In this document: positions 7,601-15,597 of the stretch, piece by piece
Layout of the letters: each line of letters opens with the position of its first letter
Numbering within the stretch: the first letter of the stretch is position 1
Source of the DNA: an uncultured Kiritimatiellota bacterium
GTDB lineage: Bacteria; Verrucomicrobiota; Kiritimatiellia; RFP12; UBA1067
Assembly (NCBI GenBank): GCA_934635045.1
Contig: CAKTZA010000017.1
Location: 1-56,627, forward strand
Reading direction: 5' to 3'
DNA: 56,627 bases
Made by a program: the position numbers and the translations under genes
The notes under the pieces: generated by a model
What the model saw: only the letters and a program-made list of their open reading frames with translations
Databases searched by the model: none
Told to the model about the DNA's origin: nothing

Positions 7601-8812
7601 TTACTTGATGATCGCCGAGACCGTGCCGGCGCCGACCGTGCGGCCGCCTTCACGAATCGCGAAGCGCATCTTCTCTTCGAGCGCGACCGGCGCGATGAGC
7701 TTGACCGTGATCTCCACGTTGTCGCCCGGCATGACCATCTCGACGCCCTCGGGGAGCTGGATGTCGCCCGTCACGTCCGTCGTGCGGATGTAGAACTGGG
7801 GACGATAGCCCTTCATGAACGCCGTGTGGCGGCCGCCCTCTTCCTTCGTGAGGACGTAGACCTGGCCCTTGAACTCGGTGTGCGGGGTGATGGAACCCGG
7901 CTTCGCGAGAACCTGGCCACGGCAGACGTCTTCCTTCTTCGTGCCGCGGAGAAGCGTGCCGATGTTGTCGCCGGCCTGCCCCTGGTCGAGGAGCTTGCGG
8001 AACATCTCGACGCCCGTGACGGCCGTCTTCGCCGTCGGCTTGAGACCGACGATCTCGACTTCTTCGCCGACCTTGATGCAGCCACGCTCGACGCGGCCCG
8101 TGACGACCGTGCCACGGCCTTCGATCGAGAAGATGTCTTCGATCGGCATGAGGAACGGCTTGTCAAGCTCGCGAACCGGCTCGGGGATGTAGGTGTCGAG
8201 CGCGTCCATGAGCTCGTCGATGCACTTGCACGCCGGATCGTCCTTCGACGTCGCCTGCGTGGCCGGATAGGCCGCGCCACGAATCACCGGGGCGTTGTCG
8301 CCATCGTAGTCGTACTTGGAAAGGAGCTCGCGGACTTCCATCTCGACGAGGTCGAGCATCTCGGGATCGTCGACGAGGTCGCACTTGTTGAGGAAGACGA
8401 CAATCTTCGGCACGCCGACCTGACGGGCGAGCAGCACGTGCTCACGGGTCTGCGGCATCGGGCCGTCGACGGCAGAGACGACGAGAATCGCGCCGTCCAT
8501 CTGCGCCGCGCCGGTAATCATGTTCTTCACGTAGTCGGCGTGGCCGGGGCAGTCGACGTGCGCATAGTGGCGCTTCTCGGTCGAGTACTCGACGTGCGAG
8601 GAGGCAATCGTCAGAATCTTGGTGGCGTCACGACGGCCGGCGGACTCGGAAGCCTTCGCGACCTGGTCGTACTTGATCTCTTCGCAGAGGCCCTTGAGGG
8701 ACTGGACGTGCGTAATGGCGGCCGTCAGCGTGGTCTTGCCGTGGTCGACGTGGCCGATGGTGCCGACGTTCACGTGCGGCTTTCCGCCGCGATCGAATGT
8801 TTCCTTAGCCAT
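7601..8812 (-). CDS. tuf: Elongation factor Tu with altered switch I
   Basis: A 403-residue GTPase that delivers aminoacyl-tRNA to the ribosome. P-loop GHVDHGKT (20-27), DCPGH (87-91) and NKCD (about 142) are intact, and domains II and III are canonical up to REGGRTVGAGTVSAIIK. The unusual part is switch I (about 48-72). The near-universal APEEKARGITI stretch is replaced by a longer ASESAGRRDATKILTI, a gain of about five residues. The Mg-binding Thr is kept, but the RG pair before it is lost. The gene is otherwise intact and in the normal place behind tRNA-Thr, so it is the functional tuf; the change may be a lineage trait. Confidence 0.97.
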   Translation of the reverse strand: MAKETFDRGGKPHVNVGTIGHVDHGKTTLTAAITHVQSLKGLCEEIKYDQVAKASESAGRRDATKILTIASSHVEYSTEKRHYAHVDCPGHADYVKNMITGAAQMDGAILVVSAVDGPMPQTREHVLLARQVGVPKIVVFLNKCDLVDDPEMLDLVEMEVRELLSKYDYDGDNAPVIRGAAYPATQATSKDDPACKCIDELMDALDTYIPEPVRELDKPFLMPIEDIFSIEGRGTVVTGRVERGCIKVGEEVEIVGLKPTAKTAVTGVEMFRKLLDQGQAGDNIGTLLRGTKKEDVCRGQVLAKPGSITPHTEFKGQVYVLTKEEGGRHTAFMKGYRPQFYIRTTDVTGDIQLPEGVEMVMPGDNVEITVKLIAPVALEEKMRFAIREGGRTVGAGTVSAIIK

Positions 8813-8862
8813 TGCTAATTACTCCTGTGAGTTGTTCTTTTTTGCTTGTCCTTCGCCCCGAG

Positions 8863-8938
<76 letters not shown>

Positions 8939-8941
8939 CTC

Positions 8942-9017
8942 TTTCGGGACGAAAACTCGTGTAGTATACCATAATTTCGGAGCCGAACGCAAGAGGGGCG
9001 CGCGTTTCGGCCCGAAA
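8942..9017. promoter_or_regulatory. Three TTTCGG/CCGAAA-type palindromes around the tuf promoter
   Basis: Inverted repeats lie at 8942-8954 (TTTCG-GGA-CGAAA), 8976-8987 (TTCGG-AG-CCGAA) and 9005-9017 (TTTCGG-C-CCGAAA). Centres are about 30-33 bp apart, close to three helical turns. They flank the -10 at 8963-8968, so they could be operator copies. The first could instead simply be an RNA hairpin ahead of the tRNA. Confidence 0.4.
8963..8971 (-). promoter_or_regulatory. Extended -10 promoter of the tRNA-Thr/tuf operon
   Basis: TGGTATACT on the minus strand. The expected start, about 8956, gives a short 5' leader before the tRNA. No clear -35 is present. Confidence 0.7.
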
Positions 9018-9025
9018 GGCGGCCT

Positions 9026-9853
9026 TTACGGACGGGCAAAGGCCCGAACGAAGAAGTCGGCGATCGACGTGTCGCTCTCCTCGACGCCATGCGGATGGTG
9101 CCCGTAGGCGCCGCGCCGGACGACCGTGAGCTTCGTGCCGCCGAGCTGGCGGTAGCGCGCCGCGAAGATCTCGCAGTTCTGCTCCGGCGGCACGACGCGG
9201 TCGGCCCCGCCGTAGAGGAGGAGGACGGGGATGTCCTGCTCGATGATCGCCCCGGCCATGTTGATCGGCATCTCAGGCGATTTCGTCCAGCCGTCCGCCG
9301 GCACGCGCGCCGTCCACGGGCCTTCGCCCTTGCCGTTGGAGTAGCCGCCCTTCTCGAAGTTCATCAGCGGGCAGTCGTAGTAGATCGCCGCGACGCAGCC
9401 GGGATTGTACTTCGCGTACCGCGTCGAGAAGAAGCCGCCCCAGCTCATGCCGATGAGGCAGGCCTTCGGCGCGAACCCCAGCGTGCCGACGAGATAGTCC
9501 TGGAAGCGGCGCGAGACCGCCAGCCCCGTCTCGTCCATCCGGTGCTCGAACGTCAGGATCGTCACGTGCCGCCAGCCCTTCGCCAGCAGCTTCGAGACCG
9601 GCGTGCGGGGGACGAACGCCGTCGCCCACTGCATCGTCCACGTCCAGGGATGCCCGTCGGCGACCGCGACGCCCGCCGGCGGCTCGACGACCCAGGCCTC
9701 GTACCCCTCGAACCGGAAGCGCGTGCGTTCGCCGCCGGCGAACGTGTCCGTGCCGATGACCTTGCAGTCCTTCGCGATCTTCTCCGTCAGGGCGCCGGCC
9801 TCAAGGCCCAGCGCGAGCGATGCCGCGACAGCGGCGATGATGAGTGACTTCAT
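9026..9853 (-). CDS. Secreted alpha/beta hydrolase (acyl- or deacetyl-esterase-like)
   Basis: A 275-residue exported serine hydrolase. The signal peptide is MKSLIIAAVAASLALGLEAGA. The nucleophile elbow is GMSWGGF, the acid is probably the Asp in YGGADRVVP, and the His lies in GHHPHG, so the triad is complete and in order. The start at 9853 follows AAAGGA with 9-nt spacing; the open frame upstream is the reverse of other sequence and lacks support. It lies 56 nt after the beta-CASP RNase in the lacZ operon. Substrate unknown; de-esterification of sugars released near the beta-galactosidase would fit. Confidence 0.8.
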   Translation of the reverse strand: MKSLIIAAVAASLALGLEAGALTEKIAKDCKVIGTDTFAGGERTRFRFEGYEAWVVEPPAGVAVADGHPWTWTMQWATAFVPRTPVSKLLAKGWRHVTILTFEHRMDETGLAVSRRFQDYLVGTLGFAPKACLIGMSWGGFFSTRYAKYNPGCVAAIYYDCPLMNFEKGGYSNGKGEGPWTARVPADGWTKSPEMPINMAGAIIEQDIPVLLLYGGADRVVPPEQNCEIFAARYRQLGGTKLTVVRRGAYGHHPHGVEESDTSIADFFVRAFARP

Positions 9854-9909
9854 TTCCTTCTTTTCCTTTCTGTTGTTCCTGATGATGTCCGCCGTGTGCA
9901 GAGATGCGT

Positions 9910-11310
9910 TCAGTCGAACTTGAAGACCTGCCCCGGCACGGGGGCGACGGCGTTCGAGAGCCCCTTCTCCTTCATGAGCTCGACCATCGCGGCGACCTTC
10001 TCCGGCTCGCCGTGCACGGCGAAGGCGTGGCGCACGTTGTCCTTCACCTCGTCGATCCACTCCGAGAGCCCCTTGCGGTCGGCGTGGGCGGAGAGCGCGT
10101 TGATGACCTCGACGCGCGCCTTGAGCGGAACCTCCTCGCCCAGCACCTTGATCGCCTCGCGCCGCTCGACGATGCGGCGGCCGAGCGTGTTCTCCGCCTG
10201 GAAGCCGCAGATGAGGATGATGTTGTCGGGGTCGGGCGCGACCTGCTTGAGGTGATGGACGACGCGCCCGCCCTCGCACATGCCGGACGCCGCGATGATG
10301 ACCATCGGCCCCGGCAGGTCGTTGAGGGCCATTGACTCCTCCGGCGCGCCGACGAACGTGAGGTTCGGGCACGTCAGCGGATCGCGCCCGGCGGCGATCA
10401 TCGCGCGCGCCTCGTCGTTGTAGACCTCGCGGTGCGCCGCGTAGATGCGCGTCGCCCTCTGCGAAAGCGGCGAGTCAATGTAGACCTTCAGCTCGCGCGG
10501 CAGTTTCCGCTTGTCCGCGAGCCGGTTCAGGTAGTAGATGATCTGCTGCGTGCGGCCGACCGAGAACGCGGGTATGAGCAGCTTCGCGTTGTGGCGGTCG
10601 ATGTGCTTCAGGTACTGTTCGAGACGGTACTCGACGTCGTCCGCCGACGGATGGTAGCGGTCGGCGTATGTCGATTCGCACAGGAGGATGTCCGCCCCCG
10701 CCGGATACTCGAAGTGGCGCAGGATCGGCTGGTTCGGCTGACCGAGGTCGCCGGAGAAGAGCAGCCGGTGGTTGTGCCCGTGGTCGGAGCGGACGTCGAG
10801 CTGCACGAGCGCCGAGCCGAGGATGTGGCCCGCGTTGAAGAACTCGAGCGTCACGCCCCGGCAGATCTCGCGCGGCTCGTGCAGGTGCGTCGGCACGAAG
10901 AGTTGCATGAGCGCGTTGATGTCGCTCTCCTCATAGAGCGGCTCGAAGAGCTTCTTGCCCTGGCGGCGGCGCTTCTTGTTGACGTACTCGAGGTCGCGCT
11001 TCTGGAGGAAGCACGAGTCGCGCAGCATGACATCGCAGAGCTCGGTCGTCGACTGGCGCGCGAAGACGCGGCCGCGAAAGCCCTGGCGCACGAGCTGCGG
11101 CAGGTTGCCCGAATGGTCGATGTGCGCGTGCGAGAGGATGACGTAGTCGATCGTCTTCGGGTCGACCGGGATGTTGCGGTTCTTCTCGAACGCCTCCTTG
11201 CGGTGGCCCTGGTAGAGCCCGCAGTCCAGCAGGATCCGCTTGCCGTTCGCCTCGACGAGATGCATCGAGCCCGTCGTCGTCTGTGCCGCACCGTAGAACG
11301 TGATCTTCAT
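9910..11310 (-). CDS. Beta-CASP metallo-beta-lactamase-fold RNase
   Basis: A 466-residue cytoplasmic nuclease of the CPSF73/YSH1-like bacterial family. The metal site is formed by SHAHIDHSG, with GHILGSA and FSGDLG supplying further ligands. The beta-CASP part contains ESTYADR, PAFSVGRTQQIIYYL, SGMCEGGRVVHHLK and NALSAHADRKGL, the expected motif order. Such enzymes cut single-stranded or structured RNA. GGAGGTGA lies 5 nt before the ATG. It sits 27 nt after lacZ, and I see no functional reason for that pairing. Confidence 0.9.
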   Translation of the reverse strand: MKITFYGAAQTTTGSMHLVEANGKRILLDCGLYQGHRKEAFEKNRNIPVDPKTIDYVILSHAHIDHSGNLPQLVRQGFRGRVFARQSTTELCDVMLRDSCFLQKRDLEYVNKKRRRQGKKLFEPLYEESDINALMQLFVPTHLHEPREICRGVTLEFFNAGHILGSALVQLDVRSDHGHNHRLLFSGDLGQPNQPILRHFEYPAGADILLCESTYADRYHPSADDVEYRLEQYLKHIDRHNAKLLIPAFSVGRTQQIIYYLNRLADKRKLPRELKVYIDSPLSQRATRIYAAHREVYNDEARAMIAAGRDPLTCPNLTFVGAPEESMALNDLPGPMVIIAASGMCEGGRVVHHLKQVAPDPDNIILICGFQAENTLGRRIVERREAIKVLGEEVPLKARVEVINALSAHADRKGLSEWIDEVKDNVRHAFAVHGEPEKVAAMVELMKEKGLSNAVAPVPGQVFKFD

Positions 11311-11337
11311 CGCTTCACCTCCATTGTCGGCGGGCCC

Positions 11338-14187
11338 TCACCGAAGCCCGCGCACCTTGAAGACGAGCCGGTAGGTTCCGGCACCGGGCATGAACGCGTC
11401 GTGCGGACGCGCGCCCCAGCTGTCGTCGCCGCCGACACCCATCTGCACCGCGTCGACGTTGACGGTCAGCGCGTCCGCCTCCGACAGCTCCCATTGGTGC
11501 TTCTTGCCCTCCAGCATCGTCTGCGGATACGGCCAGACGTTGAAGCCGAACGGCGCGTTCACCGCCTCGACCGTCACGCCCCCGACCGTCAGGCGACGGC
11601 AGCCCGTGCGATAGCCCTGTTCGCCCGGCTCGATGTAGTTGTCGGGGTTGAGACGGTCCGCCGGGTAGGCGATCGTGCCGGTCTTCGGGTCGGCGAGGCC
11701 GGAGACGAGCCCGACGGACGCGCGGTGGACGTCGTGGATCGCCCCGGACGCGCGGTCGGCGTAGTTCTCCCACGGGCCGAGGCCGAGCCACTCGACCGCG
11801 TTCGTCTTCGGCACGGTGAACGTGAGGCCCACGCGCGGGATCGGCGGCAGCCCCTGCGGCACGGCGAGCGTCCAGTCCACGAGCCACGCGCCGTCCGCCA
11901 GGCGCGAGGTCTTGAGGTCGCTCGTGACGCCGGCGGGCAGCTTCTGCGTCGCGGTCGCCTCCTTCCAGACCCTGCAGACCTCCGGCATCTTCCAGCCGCG
12001 GTCGTTGTCCGTCGGCGCCCGCCAGAAGTTGAGGGCGAGGGATGCGCCACGAATGGACGCGAATGGACGCGAATCGGATTCCGTTCGTGCAGATTCGTGA
12101 AGATTCGTGGACAGCTCCGGCTCGAACGGCTTGGCGAAGGAGTCCCACGCCACGCAGTCGGCGCCGTCGAGGAACCGGAAGACCACCGAGTCGCCGCGGA
12201 AGCCCTCCAGCGCGTAGTCCCGCGCCGCGCCTGGCGGCACCTCGCCCAGGTCGAAGCTCCCGCGCGCGGACGGGCTGCCCGCCGCGTCGCACGCCGTCCA
12301 CTCGCACACGTAGTCGTCGAGGTCACGGAAGCAGAAGCCGTTGCGCACCGTCACCTTGCCCGCCGCGAAGTCGAACGCCTCGCACGACATGTTCTGGTAG
12401 GCGTGCTTCATCTCGTACGCGCCGGGGTGCGGATTGCGCAGCGCGTCGAAGAGGCCGTTGCAGTTGAAGTTGTCGTCGTTCGGCCTGTCGCCGAAGTCGC
12501 CGCCGTACGCGAGCCACGTCCCGCGCGCGTCCGTCTTCCAGAGCGCCTGGTCGGCGAAGTCCCAGACGAAGCCGCCCTGGAACGACGGGTACTTGCGCAC
12601 GAGGTCCCAGTACTTCTGGATGCCGCCGTTCGAGTTGCCCATCGCATGCGTGTATTCGCAGAGGATCACCGGCTTCTTCGGATTGTTCGAGACATATTTC
12701 TCGACATCCCACGGGCGCGCATACATGATCGCGTAAATGTCCGTATTCGCGCCGTCGATCGCACGCTCGTAATGGATCGGACGCGTCGAGTCTATCGCCC
12801 GCATCGCCTGACGAAGCGCCGTGAAGTTCTCGCCGTCGCCACACTCGTTGCCCATGGACCAGTAGATGATCGACGGATGGTTGCGGTAGGTCTGGACCAT
12901 GCGCGTGCCGCGTTCGACGATGGTCTGCTTGTAGTCGGCGCGACGCGCAAGGGACTCCTTCCCGTAGCCGTAGCCGTGGGACTCGTTGTTCGCCTCGCAA
13001 CAGACCATGATGCCTTCGCGGTCGCAGAGGTCGTACCAGTCGGGCACGTCCGGATAGTGGCATGTGCGCACCGCGTTGATGTTGAACGCCTTCATGGTTT
13101 CGATGTCCTTCTTCATCCCCTCCAACGTGACGGCGTAGCCCGTCTTCGGCTCCATCTCGTGGCGGTTCACGCCCTTGATAAGCGCGCGTTTGCCATTGAT
13201 GTAGAGGACGGAATCGCGGATCTCGACCTTGCGGAAGCCGAACGACACGGCGCGGTAGTCGATGCCGCCGAAGATCCACCAGCCCCACTTGTGCTCAATC
13301 GGCGTGACGTAGAGATACGGCTCCTCGCAGCTCCAGAGCTTCACGTCCGGCACCTCGCGCACCTTCAGCGCGTTCCCCTTCTCGTCGCGCACGGTGAACG
13401 AGCCGCTCTTGAGGTCGTCCGCGAGTTTCGTCTCGACGATCAGGTCGAATGGCGCGGACTTGCTTTCGGAGACGAGGTAGACCTCGCGGAAGATGCCCGA
13501 GAGCCGCCAGAAGTCCTGGTCTTCGAGATACGTGCCGTCGCAGTGCTTGTAGACCTCGACCTCCAGCGTGTTCTCGCCGAACCATTTGAGGTAGGGCGTG
13601 AGGTCGAACTCGGACGGCAGGCGGCTGTCCTCGGCGTAGCCGACGGCCTTGCCGTTCACGCGCACGAAGAACGCGGACGACACGCCGCCGAAGTGGATCG
13701 TCGTCTTGCGGAAGAGCCAGCGCCACGGGCGCGTGAACGTCGTCTTGTAGAGGCCGACGGGATTGCGGTAGGCCATCGCCGTCCAGTTCGTATCAGCCGG
13801 CGCGGTCATGACGCGCGGCGCGTCCTTCGCGATCGGATAGCGCACATTGGCATAGAGCGGCGGATCGAAGACGCCCTGAAGCTGCCAGCATCCCGGCACG
13901 GCGAGACGCGCCGTCTTCTCCCAATCGGCGCATTCGGGCGAACGCTTCCAGCTGAAGTCCCACTCGCCGTCCAGCGGCAGGATCCAGCGCGAATCGCCCT
14001 TCGGCCGCTTTTGCTGGAGGATGTCGAAGGCGAGATCTTCGGTCTCGCAGGGCACGGCGATGCCGCGCGCGGGCAGGCGGTTGAGGGAATTGACGGCGGG
14101 GTCCTCCCACGGTTCGGCGGCGAAGGTCATCGCCGCGCCAACGAAAAACAGGCAGGAACCAAAGACTAACTGATGCGTCGTATTCAT
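11338..14187 (-). CDS. lacZ: Exported GH2 beta-galactosidase with in-frame repeat insertion
   Basis: A 949-residue LacZ-type enzyme. A signal peptide (HQLVFGSCLFFVGAAMTFAA) suggests it works outside the cytoplasm. Then come the sugar-binding jelly roll (WQLQGVFDPPLYANVRYP), the immunoglobulin-like domain and the TIM barrel with acid/base Glu in WSMGNECGDG and nucleophile Glu in ILCEYTHAMGNSNGG. The last domain has NFWRAPTDNDRGW and LGLGPWENYADR. Residues about 693-714 are encoded by a palindromic repeat (12047-12110) inserted in frame in the loop before NFWRAP. The ATG is 7 nt after TATACT, so the message is probably leaderless. First gene of an operon with the RNase and hydrolase. The symbol is used for the family; true substrate may be another beta-galactoside. 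Confidence 0.88.
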   Translation of the reverse strand: MNTTHQLVFGSCLFFVGAAMTFAAEPWEDPAVNSLNRLPARGIAVPCETEDLAFDILQQKRPKGDSRWILPLDGEWDFSWKRSPECADWEKTARLAVPGCWQLQGVFDPPLYANVRYPIAKDAPRVMTAPADTNWTAMAYRNPVGLYKTTFTRPWRWLFRKTTIHFGGVSSAFFVRVNGKAVGYAEDSRLPSEFDLTPYLKWFGENTLEVEVYKHCDGTYLEDQDFWRLSGIFREVYLVSESKSAPFDLIVETKLADDLKSGSFTVRDEKGNALKVREVPDVKLWSCEEPYLYVTPIEHKWGWWIFGGIDYRAVSFGFRKVEIRDSVLYINGKRALIKGVNRHEMEPKTGYAVTLEGMKKDIETMKAFNINAVRTCHYPDVPDWYDLCDREGIMVCCEANNESHGYGYGKESLARRADYKQTIVERGTRMVQTYRNHPSIIYWSMGNECGDGENFTALRQAMRAIDSTRPIHYERAIDGANTDIYAIMYARPWDVEKYVSNNPKKPVILCEYTHAMGNSNGGIQKYWDLVRKYPSFQGGFVWDFADQALWKTDARGTWLAYGGDFGDRPNDDNFNCNGLFDALRNPHPGAYEMKHAYQNMSCEAFDFAAGKVTVRNGFCFRDLDDYVCEWTACDAAGSPSARGSFDLGEVPPGAARDYALEGFRGDSVVFRFLDGADCVAWDSFAKPFEPELSTNLHESARTESDSRPFASIRGASLALNFWRAPTDNDRGWKMPEVCRVWKEATATQKLPAGVTSDLKTSRLADGAWLVDWTLAVPQGLPPIPRVGLTFTVPKTNAVEWLGLGPWENYADRASGAIHDVHRASVGLVSGLADPKTGTIAYPADRLNPDNYIEPGEQGYRTGCRRLTVGGVTVEAVNAPFGFNVWPYPQTMLEGKKHQWELSEADALTVNVDAVQMGVGGDDSWGARPHDAFMPGAGTYRLVFKVRGLR
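12047..12110. repeat. 64-bp palindromic CGAAT repeat inside lacZ
   Basis: The ends are perfect 8-bp inverted arms (CCACGAAT and ATTCGTGG), and the interior is built of repeated GGACGCGAAT and GATTCGTGA words. It is read through in the lacZ frame. It resembles the dispersed CGAATG-type palindromes known from several environmental bacterial genomes; that comparison is from memory. Confidence 0.8.
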
Positions 14188-14194
14188 GTTGTAT

Positions 14195-14200
14195 AGTATA
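14195..14200 (-). promoter_or_regulatory. -10 box of the lacZ operon
   Basis: TATACT on the minus strand with 7 nt (ATACAAC) before the ATG at 14187. The bases before it are GTG rather than TGN, so the extended element is imperfect. Expected transcription start is at or next to the A of the ATG. Confidence 0.6.
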
Positions 14201-14203
14201 CAC

Positions 14204-14675
14204 AAAATGCGCGACGCTGGCAACTCGCACCGCGCCGAACCGCACCCCCGAAAATGGTAATATCTAACGGGTCAGCAAAGAAGAGAGACCGGCCATGGGG
14301 CTCAACGAAGAAGAAAAGCGAACAACGCCACCCCATAGATGCCGGGGACACCCTGGAACGGATGCGTCAACCGATGCGGATGGATGAGACACCCCATGGG
14401 GGCATGGCAGAGGAAGTATGCCATAGACAAGGCACCGACTTCTCGCGCTGCTCCCGAGGTGACATCCGCAAACTCGAGGAGATCATCAACGGCATCCACC
14501 GCCACAGCCCAAATCCCGTTCGCATGGCGATCAAAGCCAATCGTCATGGCGCACAGCCGGAAAAAATCCGGGATAAGGGTGGCGCCGAACCGCAATCAGC
14601 TCCTGGACAGGGAATCGGCGATCGAGTGTCGATTGAAAAAGTAAGTGGGCAGGGGCGACGGGGGAATCTGCCCGG
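14204..14675. other. 472-bp intergenic stretch, no gene recognised
   Basis: Short open frames exist on both strands (for example 14254-14679 plus and 14302-14595 minus), but none has a ribosome binding site, a recognised domain or a neighbour relationship. It directly follows the truncated PIN gene and is probably debris from the event that removed the rest of the toxin. Confidence 0.5.
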
Positions 14676-14750
14676 TTAGTCCTGCAAGCGGAGATGCCCG
14701 CGAAAAAACAGGGCGGACATCACCACATTCGTGTCAAGAACGACTCTCAT
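14676..14750 (-). pseudogene. Truncated PIN-domain (VapC-like) toxin, 24 codons
   Basis: MRVVLDTNVVMSALFFRG is the first strand and helix of a PIN domain, with the first catalytic Asp (LDTN). The frame stops after 24 residues, so the remaining acidic residues and most of the fold are gone. Its ATG overlaps the antitoxin stop (ATGA), the normal geometry of a toxin-antitoxin pair. It is therefore a dead toxin, and nothing like the missing part is visible in the following 470 bp. Confidence 0.8.
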
Positions 14751-15040
14751 GACCGGGCGCGGCTGCGGCGGCGTGAAGAACGGTAATCGGCCACCACGGC
14801 GGCGATGTCGCTCGTTCGCAACCCAGCCGCCCTGGCCTGTGACTGGCCTTGGGCGAGAAGCGCATCAAACTTCTTCACGAACACCGATTCTGGCGTCGGG
14901 CGCAGGGGCTGCATGATGACGTTCCCCTTATAGGCTTCGACGATGAACGCCGTGCCAAGACCCCAGCCGAACTGTGTGCGCATGGCCTCAGGTATCACGA
15001 CCTGCCCCCGAGAGGACATCTTTGTTGTCATTACGCTCAT
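14747..15040 (-). CDS. AbrB/MazE-type antitoxin of a broken toxin-antitoxin pair
   Basis: A 97-residue protein. The swapped-hairpin DNA-binding motif TTKMSSRGQVVIPEAMRTQFGWGLGTAFIVEAYKG occupies about residues 5-40 and is intact. The C-terminal half (FVKKFDALLAQGQSQARAAGLRTSDIAAVVADYR) is the kind that wraps a PIN toxin. The start may be 15040 or the in-frame ATG at 15031. It would normally repress its own promoter. The toxin behind it is truncated, so this is an orphaned antitoxin. Confidence 0.8.
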   Translation of the reverse strand: MSVMTTKMSSRGQVVIPEAMRTQFGWGLGTAFIVEAYKGNVIMQPLRPTPESVFVKKFDALLAQGQSQARAAGLRTSDIAAVVADYRSSRRRSRARS

Positions 15041-15127
15041 TGTGTCACATCCTCTTATCAGTAAGATTGGATGGAATTATGGCAGATTCCCTGCGAAGCG
15101 TCAAAAGCGGCCCGTGGAGCGCCCCCA

Positions 15128-15205
15128 TCCTCTGCGGCTCTGTGCGTGCGTTGGCCGTCTTGTTCGGGTCGTTTGATCACGCAGAGACGTCGAGAACGCA
15201 GAGGA
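15128..15205. repeat. 78-bp palindromic CGCAGAG repeat
   Basis: The outer arms are TCCTCTGCG and CGCAGAGGA. The inner words are CTCTGTGCGTG and CACGCAGAGACG, so the whole element is an imperfect inverted repeat around a 30-bp centre. Its words resemble dispersed repeats seen in many environmental genomes (from memory). It lies between the antitoxin and the Fic remnant. Confidence 0.75.
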
Positions 15206-15254
15206 CTACGTTCCGCAAATCCGCCCGCAGAATCTAAAAGTCGCTCGGACGGCA

Positions 15255-15560
15255 TCAGCCTTTGAACAGGTCCAGATACCTGCGAAAATCATAGATGCGG
15301 TTGCGCGCGACTTCCGCACTTAGGCAAAGAACGCCATCGGACACCATGTCGCTCACGCATCGGTTGGCCGTGCGGTAGTCAAGACCGACGCCCACCGCGA
15401 TTTCGGTAATGGTCGCGCGCGGATGCGAGTAGAGATGGCGGACGATACGCTGGATGTTGCCGCCGCGCGTTCCCTTTTGCGCGCAGTATTCCTGCATCTC
15501 GTCCCTGAACTTGAAAATCCGCTGGAACGTCCGACAGCCGCTCTCGCCCGTCTCCGACGA
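15255..15560 (-). pseudogene. C-terminal winged-helix remnant of a Fic-family protein
   Basis: The frame reads FQRIFKFRDEMQEYCAQKG and then GGNIQRIVRHLYSHP, ATITEIAVGVGLDYRTANRCVSDM, and ends NRIYDFRRYLDLFKG. This is the linker and winged helix that follow the Fic core in many Fic proteins. The catalytic HPFxxGNG core is absent upstream, where another frame (DUF6788-like) takes over. An in-frame ATG at 15497 could still give an 80-residue DNA-binding peptide, but the layout looks like a truncated gene. The assignment is by motif memory only. Confidence 0.6.
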
Positions 15561-15597
15561 GCGCGTCCAGGTAGCGCAGCCCCTCCGCGCACATCGC

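Noticed and set aside
10432..14169. A 1245-codon open frame on the plus strand opposite lacZ and the RNase gene
   Set aside because: It is the shadow of real minus-strand genes in high-GC DNA: Arg/Val/Asp-rich, no signal, no domain, no ribosome binding site. The minus-strand genes have catalytic motifs.
14254..14679. A 141-codon plus-strand ORF (and an overlapping 97-codon minus ORF) in the lacZ-antitoxin gap
   Set aside because: No ribosome binding site, no recognised domain and no codon pattern clearly different from the opposite frames; treated as debris.
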